From the NCBI GenBank assembly GCA_947385775.1, contig CANDMI010000039.1:1-34746 (forward strand): DNA of 34,746 nt, given 5' to 3'. Position 1 is the first letter of the stretch; each line of letters begins with the position of its first letter. The position numbers and the translations under genes were made by a program. This DNA is from an uncultured Eubacterium sp. (GTDB lineage: Bacteria; Bacillota; Clostridia; Lachnospirales; Lachnospiraceae). Positions 15,130-23,113 of the stretch are shown here, one piece after another. The notes beneath the pieces were generated by a model. It was not told the origin of the DNA and searched no databases. It saw only the letters and a program-made list of their open reading frames with translations.

Positions 15130-15717
15130 TTATTTTAACTGCTTTTTGATCGCCTTGACCGCTTTGTTATTTTGTTTCTGATATGCTTTGATCATTTCTT
15201 CCTCGGTACCGTTTTCCTCTATCTGCTTGCTGATCTGCCCAAGGACGATAAAGCATACGTAATCCCCATTTTTATAAATTTTAGCCGCCTGTAATTTCAA
15301 CAGGTTCATTGGATAATTAAATGTGCTTTCTACTTTCTTTTTTTTGTATTTTTTTAAAGCGCTCACTATCTTCTTTTTAGAAGCCGAATCTTTTGCTTTA
15401 TAGATCGAAAGCTCATCCACCTGTACGTTGACCATTGGCCTTACCACATAAGCAGAGGAGTACAGGCTGGAGGATATCCCATAGTCACTCTCGATCTCAG
15501 CCGCCGACACTTCCGTATCCGGCACAAACTCATACACCTTCCTTACCGCTTTCGCAAGCTTTTTCGGAGACGGCTTTGCCGCCGCCTGCACGGTTACCGC
15601 CTCGTTTCCCAATAATCTTGTCCCCGCATACGGAAGCGCCTGCATCCCAATGCTTCCTACGCCAAGGGCCGCCGTTAAGATCCATGCTGTAAGCCTTGTC
15701 TTCTTTATCTTTTTCAT
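15130..15717 (-). CDS. DUF4358-type secreted protein
   Basis: A 195-residue secreted or membrane-anchored protein. It starts with a basic N-region and a hydrophobic stretch (LTAWILTAALGVGSIGMQAL), followed after 'VQAAAKPSPKKLAKAVRKVY' by an alpha/beta domain of the DUF4358 type ('SDYGISSSLYSSAYVVRPMVNVQVDELSIYKAKD', then a Lys-rich helix and 'KNGDYVCFIVLGQ'). Function is unknown; such genes are often found beside DHHW and MBOAT genes in gut Firmicutes, as here. The ATG at 15717 is preferred over one at 15756 because AGGTGG lies 5 nt upstream and the signal peptide is then normal. It is first in the seven-gene minus-strand string. I see no convincing promoter for it. Confidence 0.82.
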   Translation of the reverse strand: MKKIKKTRLTAWILTAALGVGSIGMQALPYAGTRLLGNEAVTVQAAAKPSPKKLAKAVRKVYEFVPDTEVSAAEIESDYGISSSLYSSAYVVRPMVNVQVDELSIYKAKDSASKKKIVSALKKYKKKKVESTFNYPMNLLKLQAAKIYKNGDYVCFIVLGQISKQIEENGTEEEMIKAYQKQNNKAVKAIKKQLK

Positions 15718-15784
15718 AATTTCCACCTGTTTCCTTTCTTTGCCTATTTTTTTCATACGGAACGAAATTCTTTTCTAAAATAAT

Positions 15785-15813
15785 TTGACAGTTTTTCTAT
15801 CTTGTTCTAACAT
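15785..15813 (+). promoter_or_regulatory. Promoter of the aminotransferase gene
   Basis: TTGACA (15785-15790), 17-nt spacer, TAACAT (15808-15813), about 57 nt upstream of the ATG at 15870; an AAAAGGAG ribosome site follows at about 15855-15862. Confidence 0.75.
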
Positions 15814-15869
15814 AGAAGCGGTAGAAACGTAAAAAAACGCACAAAATCTTTACAAAAGGAGTAATTCTT

Positions 15870-17066
15870 ATGTCATCAAATGTAAATGAACAAATGTTAA
15901 CGCTTGGCACCCAGCGCTCGGTGATCCGGGAGCTGTTTGAGTACGGGAAGAAACGCGCGGCAGTAATCGGCGAGGAAAATGTGTTTGATTTTTCCATCGG
16001 AAACCCGAGCGTGCCATCCCCGGACAGCGTAAACGCCGCCGTGGCAAAGCTTCTTTCCACAATGGACCCGATCCTGCTGCATGGATATACGTCCGCTCAG
16101 GGCGACGCCGAAGCGCGAAAAAGAATCGCGGATTCCTTAAACCGCCGTTTCCATAAAAATTATTCAAAGGACACGCTTTACCTTACCGCCGGCGCCGCCG
16201 CCGCTTTGTGCTGCTGCTTAAACGGCCTTTGCAATCCATCCGACGAAGTCATCATTTTTGCGCCGTATTTCCCGGAATACATCGTATTTACAAAAGGCGC
16301 CCAGGCAAAGCCTGTCATCATCCCGGCGGACACGCAGAATTTCCAGATCGATTTTGACGCTTTAAAAAGCGCGCTAAACCCTATGGTAAAAGCCGTTATC
16401 CTAAACTCACCGAACAACCCGTCGGGCGCTGTCTACAGCGAAAGCACGGTCAAACGGCTTGCCGAACTGCTGGATGCAAAATCCAAAGAATACGGGCATC
16501 CGATTTACTTAATCTCCGATGAGCCTTACCGGGAAATCGTATTTTCTGACACAATCGTCCCGTTTCTGCCAGATCACTACCGCAACACGCTGATCTGCTA
16601 TTCCTGGTCAAAATCCCTGTCGCTGCCGGGCGAGCGGCTTGGGTATGTGCTAGTCCCGGATACGGTAGAGGATTGCGACCTCGTCTATGCCGCGATCGCG
16701 GGCGCGGGCCGCTCCCTTGGATATGTCAACGCGCCAAGCCTGTTCCAGCGGGTATGCGCAGCCTGCGCGGACGAAACCTCTGAGCTGCGCGTTTATGAAA
16801 CCAACAAAAACCTGCTGCTGAAAGAGCTTCGCAGGATGGGCTATCACGTAGTGGAGCCAGGAGGGACTTTTTATATGTTCCCGCGCGCTTTAATGGAAGA
16901 CGACGTGGCGTTCGCCGAGCGCGCGAAAGCGCATGACCTTTTAATCGTGCCGGGAAGCGGCTTTGGCTGTCCGGGACATGTGCGCATTTCTTATTGCGTG
17001 CCGACGGAACGGATCGAAAAATCCCTAAGCGCGTTTGAAGCCCTGGCAAAGGAATGCCTCGCATAA
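15870..17066 (+). CDS. PLP-dependent aminotransferase, class I/II
   Basis: A 398-residue fold-type I aminotransferase. Visible motifs are 'DFSIGNPSVPSPDSV' at the N-terminus, 'TAGAAAALCC', 'NSPNNPSGAVYS', 'SDEPYREIVF', the PLP-lysine motif 'SWSKSLSLPGERLGY', and the late arginine in 'VRISYCVP'. It transfers an amino group between an amino acid and a 2-oxo acid using pyridoxal phosphate in the cytoplasm. It resembles aspartate aminotransferase-type enzymes, but substrate cannot be read from sequence. It is monocistronic, has its own promoter, diverges from the DUF4358 gene and is convergent with pta. Confidence 0.92.
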   Translation: MSSNVNEQMLTLGTQRSVIRELFEYGKKRAAVIGEENVFDFSIGNPSVPSPDSVNAAVAKLLSTMDPILLHGYTSAQGDAEARKRIADSLNRRFHKNYSKDTLYLTAGAAAALCCCLNGLCNPSDEVIIFAPYFPEYIVFTKGAQAKPVIIPADTQNFQIDFDALKSALNPMVKAVILNSPNNPSGAVYSESTVKRLAELLDAKSKEYGHPIYLISDEPYREIVFSDTIVPFLPDHYRNTLICYSWSKSLSLPGERLGYVLVPDTVEDCDLVYAAIAGAGRSLGYVNAPSLFQRVCAACADETSELRVYETNKNLLLKELRRMGYHVVEPGGTFYMFPRALMEDDVAFAERAKAHDLLIVPGSGFGCPGHVRISYCVPTERIEKSLSAFEALAKECLA

Positions 17067-17078
17067 ACACCCATTTTG

Positions 17079-17112
17079 AAATTGGCATAACAGCATGCTG
17101 CTATGCCAATTT
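17079..17112. terminator. Terminator after the aminotransferase gene (bidirectional)
   Basis: A perfect 11-bp stem, AAATTGGCATA (17079-17089) with TATGCCAATTT (17102-17112), encloses a further self-complementary CAGCATGCTG. TTTTATTTATG follows on the plus strand, about 12 nt after the stop codon. Confidence 0.85.
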
Positions 17113-17124
17113 TATTTATGCGCA

Positions 17125-17203
17125 GGCCCGCATACGGAAGTTTGCTGCTAAAGCAGCATGCGGGCCGCGCGGCGAGTAGGGAAGATCCCCTTCCCTACTC
17201 GTT
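17125..17203. terminator. Two further hairpins between convergent genes
   Basis: GGCCCGCAT pairs with ATGCGGGCC (about 17126-17165) around an inner TGCTGC-TAAA-GCAGCA stem; then CGAGTAGGGAAG pairs with CTTCCCTACTCG (about 17173-17201), followed on the plus strand by TTTTT. With the hairpin at 17079-17112 this makes a triple barrier between the aminotransferase and pta. Pta transcripts would cross all three. Confidence 0.7.
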
Positions 17204-17204
17204 T

Positions 17205-18197
17205 TTATGAAACATTTGCAAGCGCAGCAGTAATGATCGCCATGGAATAGACCTCGGACGCGTTACAGCCCCTTGAAAGGTCGTTGATCGGGGCGTTTAA
17301 GCCAAGCAGGATCGGCCCATACGCGTCAAAATTGCCAAGGCGCTGAGCGATCTTATACCCGATATTCCCCGCGTTGATGTCCGGGAAAATAAATGTGTTC
17401 GTATGCCCCGCCACCTTGGAATCCGGGCATTTTGTGCGCGCCACGCGCATCGACACCGCCGCGTCAAACTGCAATTCCCCTTCCACCGGAAGGTCCGGAT
17501 AGAGTTCCTTTGTTTTTTGCGCCGCGTTTCGCATTTTATCTACGTCCTCGCCCGCTCCGGAGCCAAAGGTCGAATAGCTTAAAAACGCAACCTGAGGGTC
17601 AATCCCAAAAAGCTTTGCGCACTCCGCCGTTTCCACCGCGATCTCCACAAGCTCGTCCTCCGTCGGCTTAATGTTGATCGCGCAGTCGCCCATCGCCAAC
17701 ACCTCATTTTCGCCAGTCGCGGACGGACGCACCAAAATAAAGCAGGAGGATACGATCTTATGCCCCGGCTTTGTTTTTATCAATTGCAGCGCCGGGCGCA
17801 CCGTATCTGCCGTAGAATAAGTCGCGCCGCCTAGCAGAGCGTCCGCAAGCCCCATTTTTACAAGCATCGCGCCAAAATAATTGGCCTGCCTTAAGGTCTT
17901 TTCCGCCTGTTCCCTCGTAACGCCCTTGGACTTACGCAGCTCGCAGAACAGATCGATCATAGCTTCCTTATCTTCATAGTCCTCCGGGTCTAAAATCTGC
18001 GCGCCGCGGATATTAAAGCCGCTGTCCGCCGCCGCGTCATACACCTTGTCCGGATTGCCGACTAAGATCGGCTGTAAGAAATTACTTGCCAACAGCCGGG
18101 ACGCGGCCTCAAGGATGCGCGGGTCATACCCCTCCGTAAATACGATTTTTTTCGGATTCTTTTTCAAAATACCGATTAACTGCCCAAAACCAAACAT
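17205..18197 (-). CDS. pta: Phosphate acetyltransferase
   Basis: A 330-residue short-form phosphotransacetylase that interconverts acetyl-CoA plus phosphate with acetyl phosphate plus CoA, a central step of fermentation to acetate. Family marks: 'PKKIVFTEGYDPRILEAA' at the start, 'ADALLGGATYSTADTVRPALQLI', 'YSTFGSGAGEDVDKM', 'VAGHTNTFIFPDINAGNIGYKI', and 'NDLSRGCNASEVYSMAIITA' at the C-terminus. Length is normal. GAGAGGAG precedes the ATG. Acetate kinase, the usual neighbour, is not downstream (the next gene is convergent) nor upstream. Confidence 0.95.
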   Translation of the reverse strand: MFGFGQLIGILKKNPKKIVFTEGYDPRILEAASRLLASNFLQPILVGNPDKVYDAAADSGFNIRGAQILDPEDYEDKEAMIDLFCELRKSKGVTREQAEKTLRQANYFGAMLVKMGLADALLGGATYSTADTVRPALQLIKTKPGHKIVSSCFILVRPSATGENEVLAMGDCAINIKPTEDELVEIAVETAECAKLFGIDPQVAFLSYSTFGSGAGEDVDKMRNAAQKTKELYPDLPVEGELQFDAAVSMRVARTKCPDSKVAGHTNTFIFPDINAGNIGYKIAQRLGNFDAYGPILLGLNAPINDLSRGCNASEVYSMAIITAALANVS

Positions 18198-18251
18198 ACA
18201 TATCTCCTCTCAATTTATTTTTTATATTCCCCAAAGGATTGTGCTACACTT

Positions 18252-18280
18252 ATTAAAACACTAACTAAATCAGAAGTCAA
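18252..18280 (-). promoter_or_regulatory. Promoter of pta
   Basis: Minus strand TTGACT (18275-18280), 17-nt spacer, TTTAAT (18252-18257), with the ATG about 55 nt further on at 18197. This gives pta its own transcript, separate from the signalling operon upstream. Confidence 0.7.
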
Positions 18281-18335
18281 CAATCGAATGAACACATTGC
18301 CCGTTTCCTGTTACAGTTCGTTCCGCGCTTTGCAT

Positions 18336-20201
18336 TTATTGCAAATCCTGCTTAGCCGACAGGATAAAAGAATGCGCTCCCTTTCCAAAGGAAGCCGTAA
18401 GTAAACCTCCCCGTTTTTGAAGCCCCATGTCCTCTGCCGTCACCTTCCACATTTTTCCGGCATCCAGCTGCAAGAATGTTTTTTTCACATGCAGCCTGCT
18501 GTCGGCTGTAGACGCAAAGTCATATTGGAAATCCGTCTTTTGCCCTTCGTCGTCCCATGGCAGTTTAAAATTGCCGTTCGCCTGCCGCTTTTGCGTGCGC
18601 GCCGTCACTTTCACCGTTTTTTTTGCCGGGATCGTTACGGTGACCATTGCATACACAATCCTTGTTTCTTCAAACATCATTTCAAAAATCTCTTCCAGCT
18701 GCGTAAATCCATACCGTTTTACCAAAGCGTCGTAAAACTCATCCTCCTGGCTTACCGCGGTCAATGCCTGAAAGACCGCGTCCTCTCCAAAATACTCCGG
18801 CAATTTCCCGACATACTCCCCATTATTATATGCAAATTTCATTTTCCTTGTAGCTTCCAGACAGCACAGGCGCAGCGCGTCGGCATAACGCATACTGCGC
18901 TTTTGCACCGCGCACTGGATGCCAGGCGCTTCCTCCTCGCAATCCAGGTTTGTGTAATAGCCGACCTTGGGCTCGACCTTTCCGGCTCCGGTTATGATCA
19001 GCATCGGCCTTGCGTATTCCGTCGGAGCGAAAAAACAGTAATTTTCGGCATTTGCATAATCAAAACCAAAGGTCAGCACATCCGCGCCTTCCTTAGCAAC
19101 CGTAACGCCGACCACGCCCCCGCCGCCTTCTTTTATCTGAATATCGCTAAAAAAATAAACGTCTACCGCTTTATTCCAATCCACGGCTTTTTGCAGCGCG
19201 TTTTCCTGATATTCCGACCCCGGGTCGCATAGCCTCTCGTAATCTAAAAGCGTTGCGCTCCCATCCGGTTTTCCGCCTAAAAACGCGCTGGCCCCGTCCC
19301 CGACGCCATATTCTATCTTTTTTTCTTCCCCTCCCTGCGCCTTTAATATATCTCCATCCAGACCATAGGACTGGTTTAACGCCGTTACAAATGGATACAC
19401 AAGCTGCAACGTTTTATCTTCATTGGAGTCGTTTTTTATCTGGTAGCGGTCCCAGATGTGCAGCAAGGGCTGCGTCATCCCATTTGATTCCTGGGATTCG
19501 ACTTTGCATTGCAGCCTTCGGGTCGTTTTTACATGCTGGACGTCTCCGGTGGCCGTCATTACAAGCGCTGGGCCCTCGTAGTCGTCAAGGCGCATCGGCA
19601 GGACCGGGGTTTTGTTATCTACATTATATTTATCGTCAAAAGCGCCGTCCTCTGACGCCGTCTGCCCCATCTCTAAGTCCACCGCGCCCTCTCCCGTTTC
19701 CCGCTCTTTCCCGTTTCCCGCGGACGCGGAAAGAAAAAAATCTGTCCGGCTCCGGTTCAGATTGCTGTATTTTACAATATAAAGCGAAACAAAAAGCACG
19801 ATGCTAATGCACGCCGCCACGGGAATGTATTTTAATCCTGCCTTTAATTTCTTTAACCCCCGCTGCTTCCTGCCGCAAATTTGCTTTTCCCGTTTTTCCT
19901 GCGCTTGCATTTTACGCGTCGGTTTTTGTATTTTTTTTCTCTTTTTATGCTTATCCGCATAATCCAACGCGATTTTACGCGTCAGTTCCCCGAGATATTC
20001 CCGCAGGCAGGCGGGGCGTTTTTGGGGGATGGACAGCCAGGCTGCTACAAACGCGTCGTTTACGCATCGTCCCGCCGCCGCTTCTTCCTTTAAAATCCCG
20101 AATGCGATCTTATAGCAATACGCCCCGTATTTTTGATTCGTGCGCTTTAACGCTTCTTCCTTTCTCTCTACGTACAGCTGAATGATGATCTCGTCTTCCA
20201 T
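18336..20201 (-). CDS. Sigma-70 region 2 domain fused to a membrane helix and a large outer domain
   Basis: A 621-residue protein with an unusual build. Residues 1-85 look like region 2 of a Lachnospiraceae ECF-type sigma factor ('MEDEIIIQLYVERKEEAL', 'KYGAYCYKIAFGILK', 'CVNDAFVAAWLSIPQKRP', 'GELTRKIALDYADKHKK'). There is no region 4. A very basic stretch (about 86-122) leads to one hydrophobic helix (about 124-146); roughly 475 residues follow that would lie outside the membrane and that I do not recognise ('LPMRLDDYEGPALVMTATGDV'). The reading frame is continuous. The ATG at 20201 is chosen because it matches usual sigma starts; an upstream TTG would overlap the CheC gene. It begins 7 nt after cheC. 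It could be a membrane-tethered sigma, an anti-sigma-like decoy, or a sensor that only reuses the fold. Confidence 0.7.
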   Translation of the reverse strand: MEDEIIIQLYVERKEEALKRTNQKYGAYCYKIAFGILKEEAAAGRCVNDAFVAAWLSIPQKRPACLREYLGELTRKIALDYADKHKKRKKIQKPTRKMQAQEKREKQICGRKQRGLKKLKAGLKYIPVAACISIVLFVSLYIVKYSNLNRSRTDFFLSASAGNGKERETGEGAVDLEMGQTASEDGAFDDKYNVDNKTPVLPMRLDDYEGPALVMTATGDVQHVKTTRRLQCKVESQESNGMTQPLLHIWDRYQIKNDSNEDKTLQLVYPFVTALNQSYGLDGDILKAQGGEEKKIEYGVGDGASAFLGGKPDGSATLLDYERLCDPGSEYQENALQKAVDWNKAVDVYFFSDIQIKEGGGGVVGVTVAKEGADVLTFGFDYANAENYCFFAPTEYARPMLIITGAGKVEPKVGYYTNLDCEEEAPGIQCAVQKRSMRYADALRLCCLEATRKMKFAYNNGEYVGKLPEYFGEDAVFQALTAVSQEDEFYDALVKRYGFTQLEEIFEMMFEETRIVYAMVTVTIPAKKTVKVTARTQKRQANGNFKLPWDDEGQKTDFQYDFASTADSRLHVKKTFLQLDAGKMWKVTAEDMGLQKRGGLLTASFGKGAHSFILSAKQDLQ

Positions 20202-20208
20202 AAATCGT

Positions 20209-20847
20209 CTACAGCCCAAACGCCTTTGCAAACAGCTGCACCGCAGCGGCGTCCGGCAGCATGACCACCCTGCCTAAGCCGCATGTTTCGTCTCCTTCTT
20301 TTTCCAACAGGCGAAAGCTGGTTTCCACCCAGATCGCCTTTTTTGTGTCCGTCCCCTGGTTTTGCAAAATTTCCCCAAGGCTGACTCTTTCTTTATCTAA
20401 TACAAGCATAGACGGCGACATGAATATCCGTATGCCCGTGTATTTTCCAATTGCCTTTGTGTATGCGGCCGCAAGCATATTCGCAAATTCTTTGACCGCG
20501 GAAAATGCAATCTCTTCTTCATATAGCGCGTTGCCTTCATAACGACTTTCTGTCATTTTTTCAACCACATCATAAACAAAGCTTTGTTTTAAAATGAACA
20601 ACACAGAGCCTTTCATCGGTTCTAAAAACTTCATCCAGATCCCTACGTTATCCTGCTGCATCAGCTCACGCAATACCTGGCTGGTTCGTTCCCCGACCGG
20701 GATGACCTTTGGAGTCGCTAACGCCACCCGAACACCAAGTATTCTCCCGATCGTAGCGCTTGCCATGCCTACCCCCGCATTTCCAAGCTCGTACAAAACC
20801 TCCTGCACATCCGAATCCAAGTTCCCATTTTGGTCAAATACTTCCAT
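20209..20847 (-). CDS. CheC-like phosphatase
   Basis: A 212-residue CheC/CheX/FliY-fold protein. Both pseudo-symmetric active sites are visible: E20 and N23 in 'VLYELGNAGVGMASATIG', and E120 and N123 in 'SAVKEFANMLAAAYTKAIG'. CheC proteins remove phosphate from CheY-P, so the receiver encoded directly upstream is the obvious partner. The ATG at 20847 follows GGGGG by 5 nt and is 28 nt after the receiver gene; the longer reading frame starting at 20904 would overlap that gene. No flagellar or chemotaxis genes are nearby, so the pair likely works in a different pathway. Confidence 0.85.
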   Translation of the reverse strand: MEVFDQNGNLDSDVQEVLYELGNAGVGMASATIGRILGVRVALATPKVIPVGERTSQVLRELMQQDNVGIWMKFLEPMKGSVLFILKQSFVYDVVEKMTESRYEGNALYEEEIAFSAVKEFANMLAAAYTKAIGKYTGIRIFMSPSMLVLDKERVSLGEILQNQGTDTKKAIWVETSFRLLEKEGDETCGLGRVVMLPDAAAVQLFAKAFGL

Positions 20848-20875
20848 GAAAACCCCCTTTCCTGTTGCCGTTTCT

Positions 20876-21244
20876 TTATTCGTTTTCAAGCGCCCGGTTG
20901 ACAATCTGAAGAAACTCTTTTTCTTCGAACGGCTTTACGATGAAATCCTTTGCCCCTGCCTTAAGCGCGTCCATAATGATCAAGTCCTGCCCGATGGCGG
21001 AATTGATCACGATCTTCGCCTGCGGGTTTATCTCTAAAAGCTTTTTTAAAAGCGTAAGGTCCGCGTTATCCGGAAGCGTAATGTCAAGAAGCGTAAGATC
21101 CGGCTTTTTTTCCTGAAACAGCGGGATCGCCTCCGCCGCCGTAGCCGCTTCTATAATATTGTCATACCCTCCATTTTGCAGAGCCTTTTTCGTCACTACC
21201 CGCGCAAATTTTGCATCATCCACTACCAGAATCAACTTCTCCAT
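20876..21244 (-). CDS. CheY-like stand-alone receiver
   Basis: A 122-residue receiver only. Acidic residues D9-D10, phospho-acceptor D54 in 'LTLLDITLP', S82 in place of the usual threonine ('VINSAIG'), and K104 in 'IVKPF'. GGAGGATACGGG precedes the ATG. It lies 42 nt after the GGDEF-EAL gene and before the CheC-like phosphatase. There is no cognate kinase in this operon. Phosphorylation probably controls partner binding, perhaps to the EAL protein or to the sigma-like membrane protein encoded in the same operon. Confidence 0.9.
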   Translation of the reverse strand: MEKLILVVDDAKFARVVTKKALQNGGYDNIIEAATAAEAIPLFQEKKPDLTLLDITLPDNADLTLLKKLLEINPQAKIVINSAIGQDLIIMDALKAGAKDFIVKPFEEKEFLQIVNRALENE

Positions 21245-21286
21245 CCCGTATCCTCCTACTTCCCTCCTAAAATTGCCATCCGAAAT

Positions 21287-23017
21287 TTACCCCTTCGCTA
21301 ACGCCTGCTCATAATCAGAAATCGGCATCGGCCTGTAAAAATAAAATCCCTGGGCAAACCTGCATCCGATCGACAGCAAAAAGTCCACCTGGTCTTTCGT
21401 CTCCACGCCCTCTACGATCACCTCCAGCCCAAGCTGTCTTGCCATATCCACTACGCACCGCAAGATCGTATTCCCGCGCAGGTCGTCCGAAGAAGGCGGC
21501 AAAAATTTTAAATCTATTTTTAATACATCCACAGGAATCTCCCGCAATGTGTTAAGCGAAGAATATCCGCTTCCAAAATCATCCATCAGCACCCGGAAAT
21601 GATTTTTTTGCAGCAGGCTTGCCAGATTGCAAAGCTGCATATTGTCCGAAATAAAGGCGCTTTCCGTCAATTCAAAGGATATCAGATCATGCGGAATGTC
21701 ATACTTTGCCACGCACGACTGTATCTGATCTAATAAATTTGGATTATATAAATCCGCCCTTGACACGTTAACGGAAATCGGATAGACCGGCTTTTTTTCA
21801 TCCAGCCATCTGCGCAGCGTTTTGCAGGTCGCTTCCAAGATAAACGCGTCCAGCTCTGAGATAAACCCGTTTTTTTCAAACACCGGGACGAAATCCCCTG
21901 GCGAAATGACCCCTTTTTGCGGATGAATCCAGCGCACAAGCGCCTCCGCTCCAATGATCTTTCCGGTATCCATCTCACATTTTGGCTGCAAATAAACCTT
22001 AAACTGCTCTGTGCCCAAGGCGTGCTTCATTTCGGAAAGGATCTCCTTTTCCGCGGCTTCTTTTTTCTGGATCTTTTCGTCATAATACGCCACATTGCTT
22101 AAATAGCTGTTTTTCACAGTCTGCTGGGCGGTCACCGCCCGATCCATCAGCGTAATGACAGGCGTACGGCCTTCCTGGTCCTCTTCGTCTGTCACATAGA
22201 TCCCAAACGACATCACCATTTCAAACCGGATCGGATACCCCTTTAGGGAAGCCTGCATAAAGCTGACTAATTCTTGTATGTCCTCTTTATTATATTCAAT
22301 GCAGACGCAAAACATATCGGAAGAAACCCTGCAATACGTGCTCTCTCCCTGCGCCGGCCCTGCCCACTCCTGGATCTTTACGCCAATATAGCGAAGGATA
22401 TTGTCGCCCTCCTTCGTCCCGTATATTTCATTGATGATCCGAAATTTATTGATATCCATACGGATAACCGCAAACCGCATCCCAGGGTGGGACTGGATCA
22501 ACTCCTCCGTCATCTGGATAAAGCTGTCAAGGTTTGGCATATGCGTCAGCGGGTCTTTAGCAAGCAGGAACTTCATTTTGCGTATCGTTTCCAATTCCTT
22601 TTCGGCATTTGTAAATGTGATCAACACCCGTTCTTTATGTCCCTTAGCATCCCCATAGCACACTAAGCTGACGCGGAACCACTCATACGTATGCGCCTTT
22701 ACATAAAATCTTGCGTCGACTCTGCGGGAATCCCCCGCCTTTAGATTTGAAAAATCAAAAAAGCTTTTTAAAAGCGGAATATCTTCTTTTAAAACCACGC
22801 GATGAAAATCCGCGCTCGTCTTAAGCCTTTTGCTCCAGTTCCCATAGACATGCCTGCGCTGCGCCGGGTCGACATAGCACTGTTTTGTCTTTAGATTGTA
22901 TTCCACGATAAAAGAACGTGTGTTTTCCAAAATCCGGCTGTCCCTTAACAGCTCTTCTTCCTTCCAGCTTTCCCGCTGATTCGATGTATTTTCCAAGTTG
23001 CCCTGCTCATCCCCCAT
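21287..23017 (-). CDS. PAS-GGDEF(degenerate)-EAL c-di-GMP phosphodiesterase
   Basis: A 576-residue soluble protein. A PAS-like sensor domain (about 20-150) is followed by a GGDEF-fold domain whose signature is degraded to SSDMF ('CRVSSDMFCVCIEY'), so cyclase activity is unlikely. The EAL domain keeps the catalytic residues: EALVRW, 'SVNVSRADL', 'FELTES', 'DDFGSGYSS', 'LKIDLKF', 'EGVET' and 'QGFYFYRPM'. It should hydrolyse cyclic di-GMP, perhaps tuned by the PAS domain or by nucleotide bound to the inactive GGDEF domain. The ATG at 23017 follows AGGAGGAGCCGGC, a better start than the one seven codons earlier. It is the first gene of a four-gene operon behind a consensus promoter. Confidence 0.92.
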   Translation of the reverse strand: MGDEQGNLENTSNQRESWKEEELLRDSRILENTRSFIVEYNLKTKQCYVDPAQRRHVYGNWSKRLKTSADFHRVVLKEDIPLLKSFFDFSNLKAGDSRRVDARFYVKAHTYEWFRVSLVCYGDAKGHKERVLITFTNAEKELETIRKMKFLLAKDPLTHMPNLDSFIQMTEELIQSHPGMRFAVIRMDINKFRIINEIYGTKEGDNILRYIGVKIQEWAGPAQGESTYCRVSSDMFCVCIEYNKEDIQELVSFMQASLKGYPIRFEMVMSFGIYVTDEEDQEGRTPVITLMDRAVTAQQTVKNSYLSNVAYYDEKIQKKEAAEKEILSEMKHALGTEQFKVYLQPKCEMDTGKIIGAEALVRWIHPQKGVISPGDFVPVFEKNGFISELDAFILEATCKTLRRWLDEKKPVYPISVNVSRADLYNPNLLDQIQSCVAKYDIPHDLISFELTESAFISDNMQLCNLASLLQKNHFRVLMDDFGSGYSSLNTLREIPVDVLKIDLKFLPPSSDDLRGNTILRCVVDMARQLGLEVIVEGVETKDQVDFLLSIGCRFAQGFYFYRPMPISDYEQALAKG

Positions 23018-23084
23018 GCCGGCTCCTCCTGCTTGCATTTTGCGTAATTTTGCTTATTCTATCTTGAACTTCAACTGATATTTC

Positions 23085-23113
23085 ATTGTAGCATTTGGCT
23101 GTATCCTTGTCAA
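23085..23113 (-). promoter_or_regulatory. Consensus promoter of the EAL-CheY-CheC-sigma-like operon
   Basis: Minus strand TTGACA (23108-23113), 17-nt spacer, TACAAT (23085-23090). The -35 abuts the stop codon of the glycosylase gene at 23114. A strong housekeeping promoter implies constant expression of the signalling operon unless repressed. Confidence 0.8.

Noticed and set aside
18300-18345. Terminator after the sigma-like fusion gene
   Set aside because: TTTGCA-ATAAA-TGCAAA is a weak AT-rich stem and is not followed by T residues.
18336-20201. A frameshift or assembly error joining two genes
   Set aside because: The frame is continuous with no stop, and the link between sigma-like part and membrane helix is a normal basic juxtamembrane stretch. 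An in-frame deletion between a sigma gene and its neighbour cannot be excluded from one sequence, but there is no direct sign of it.
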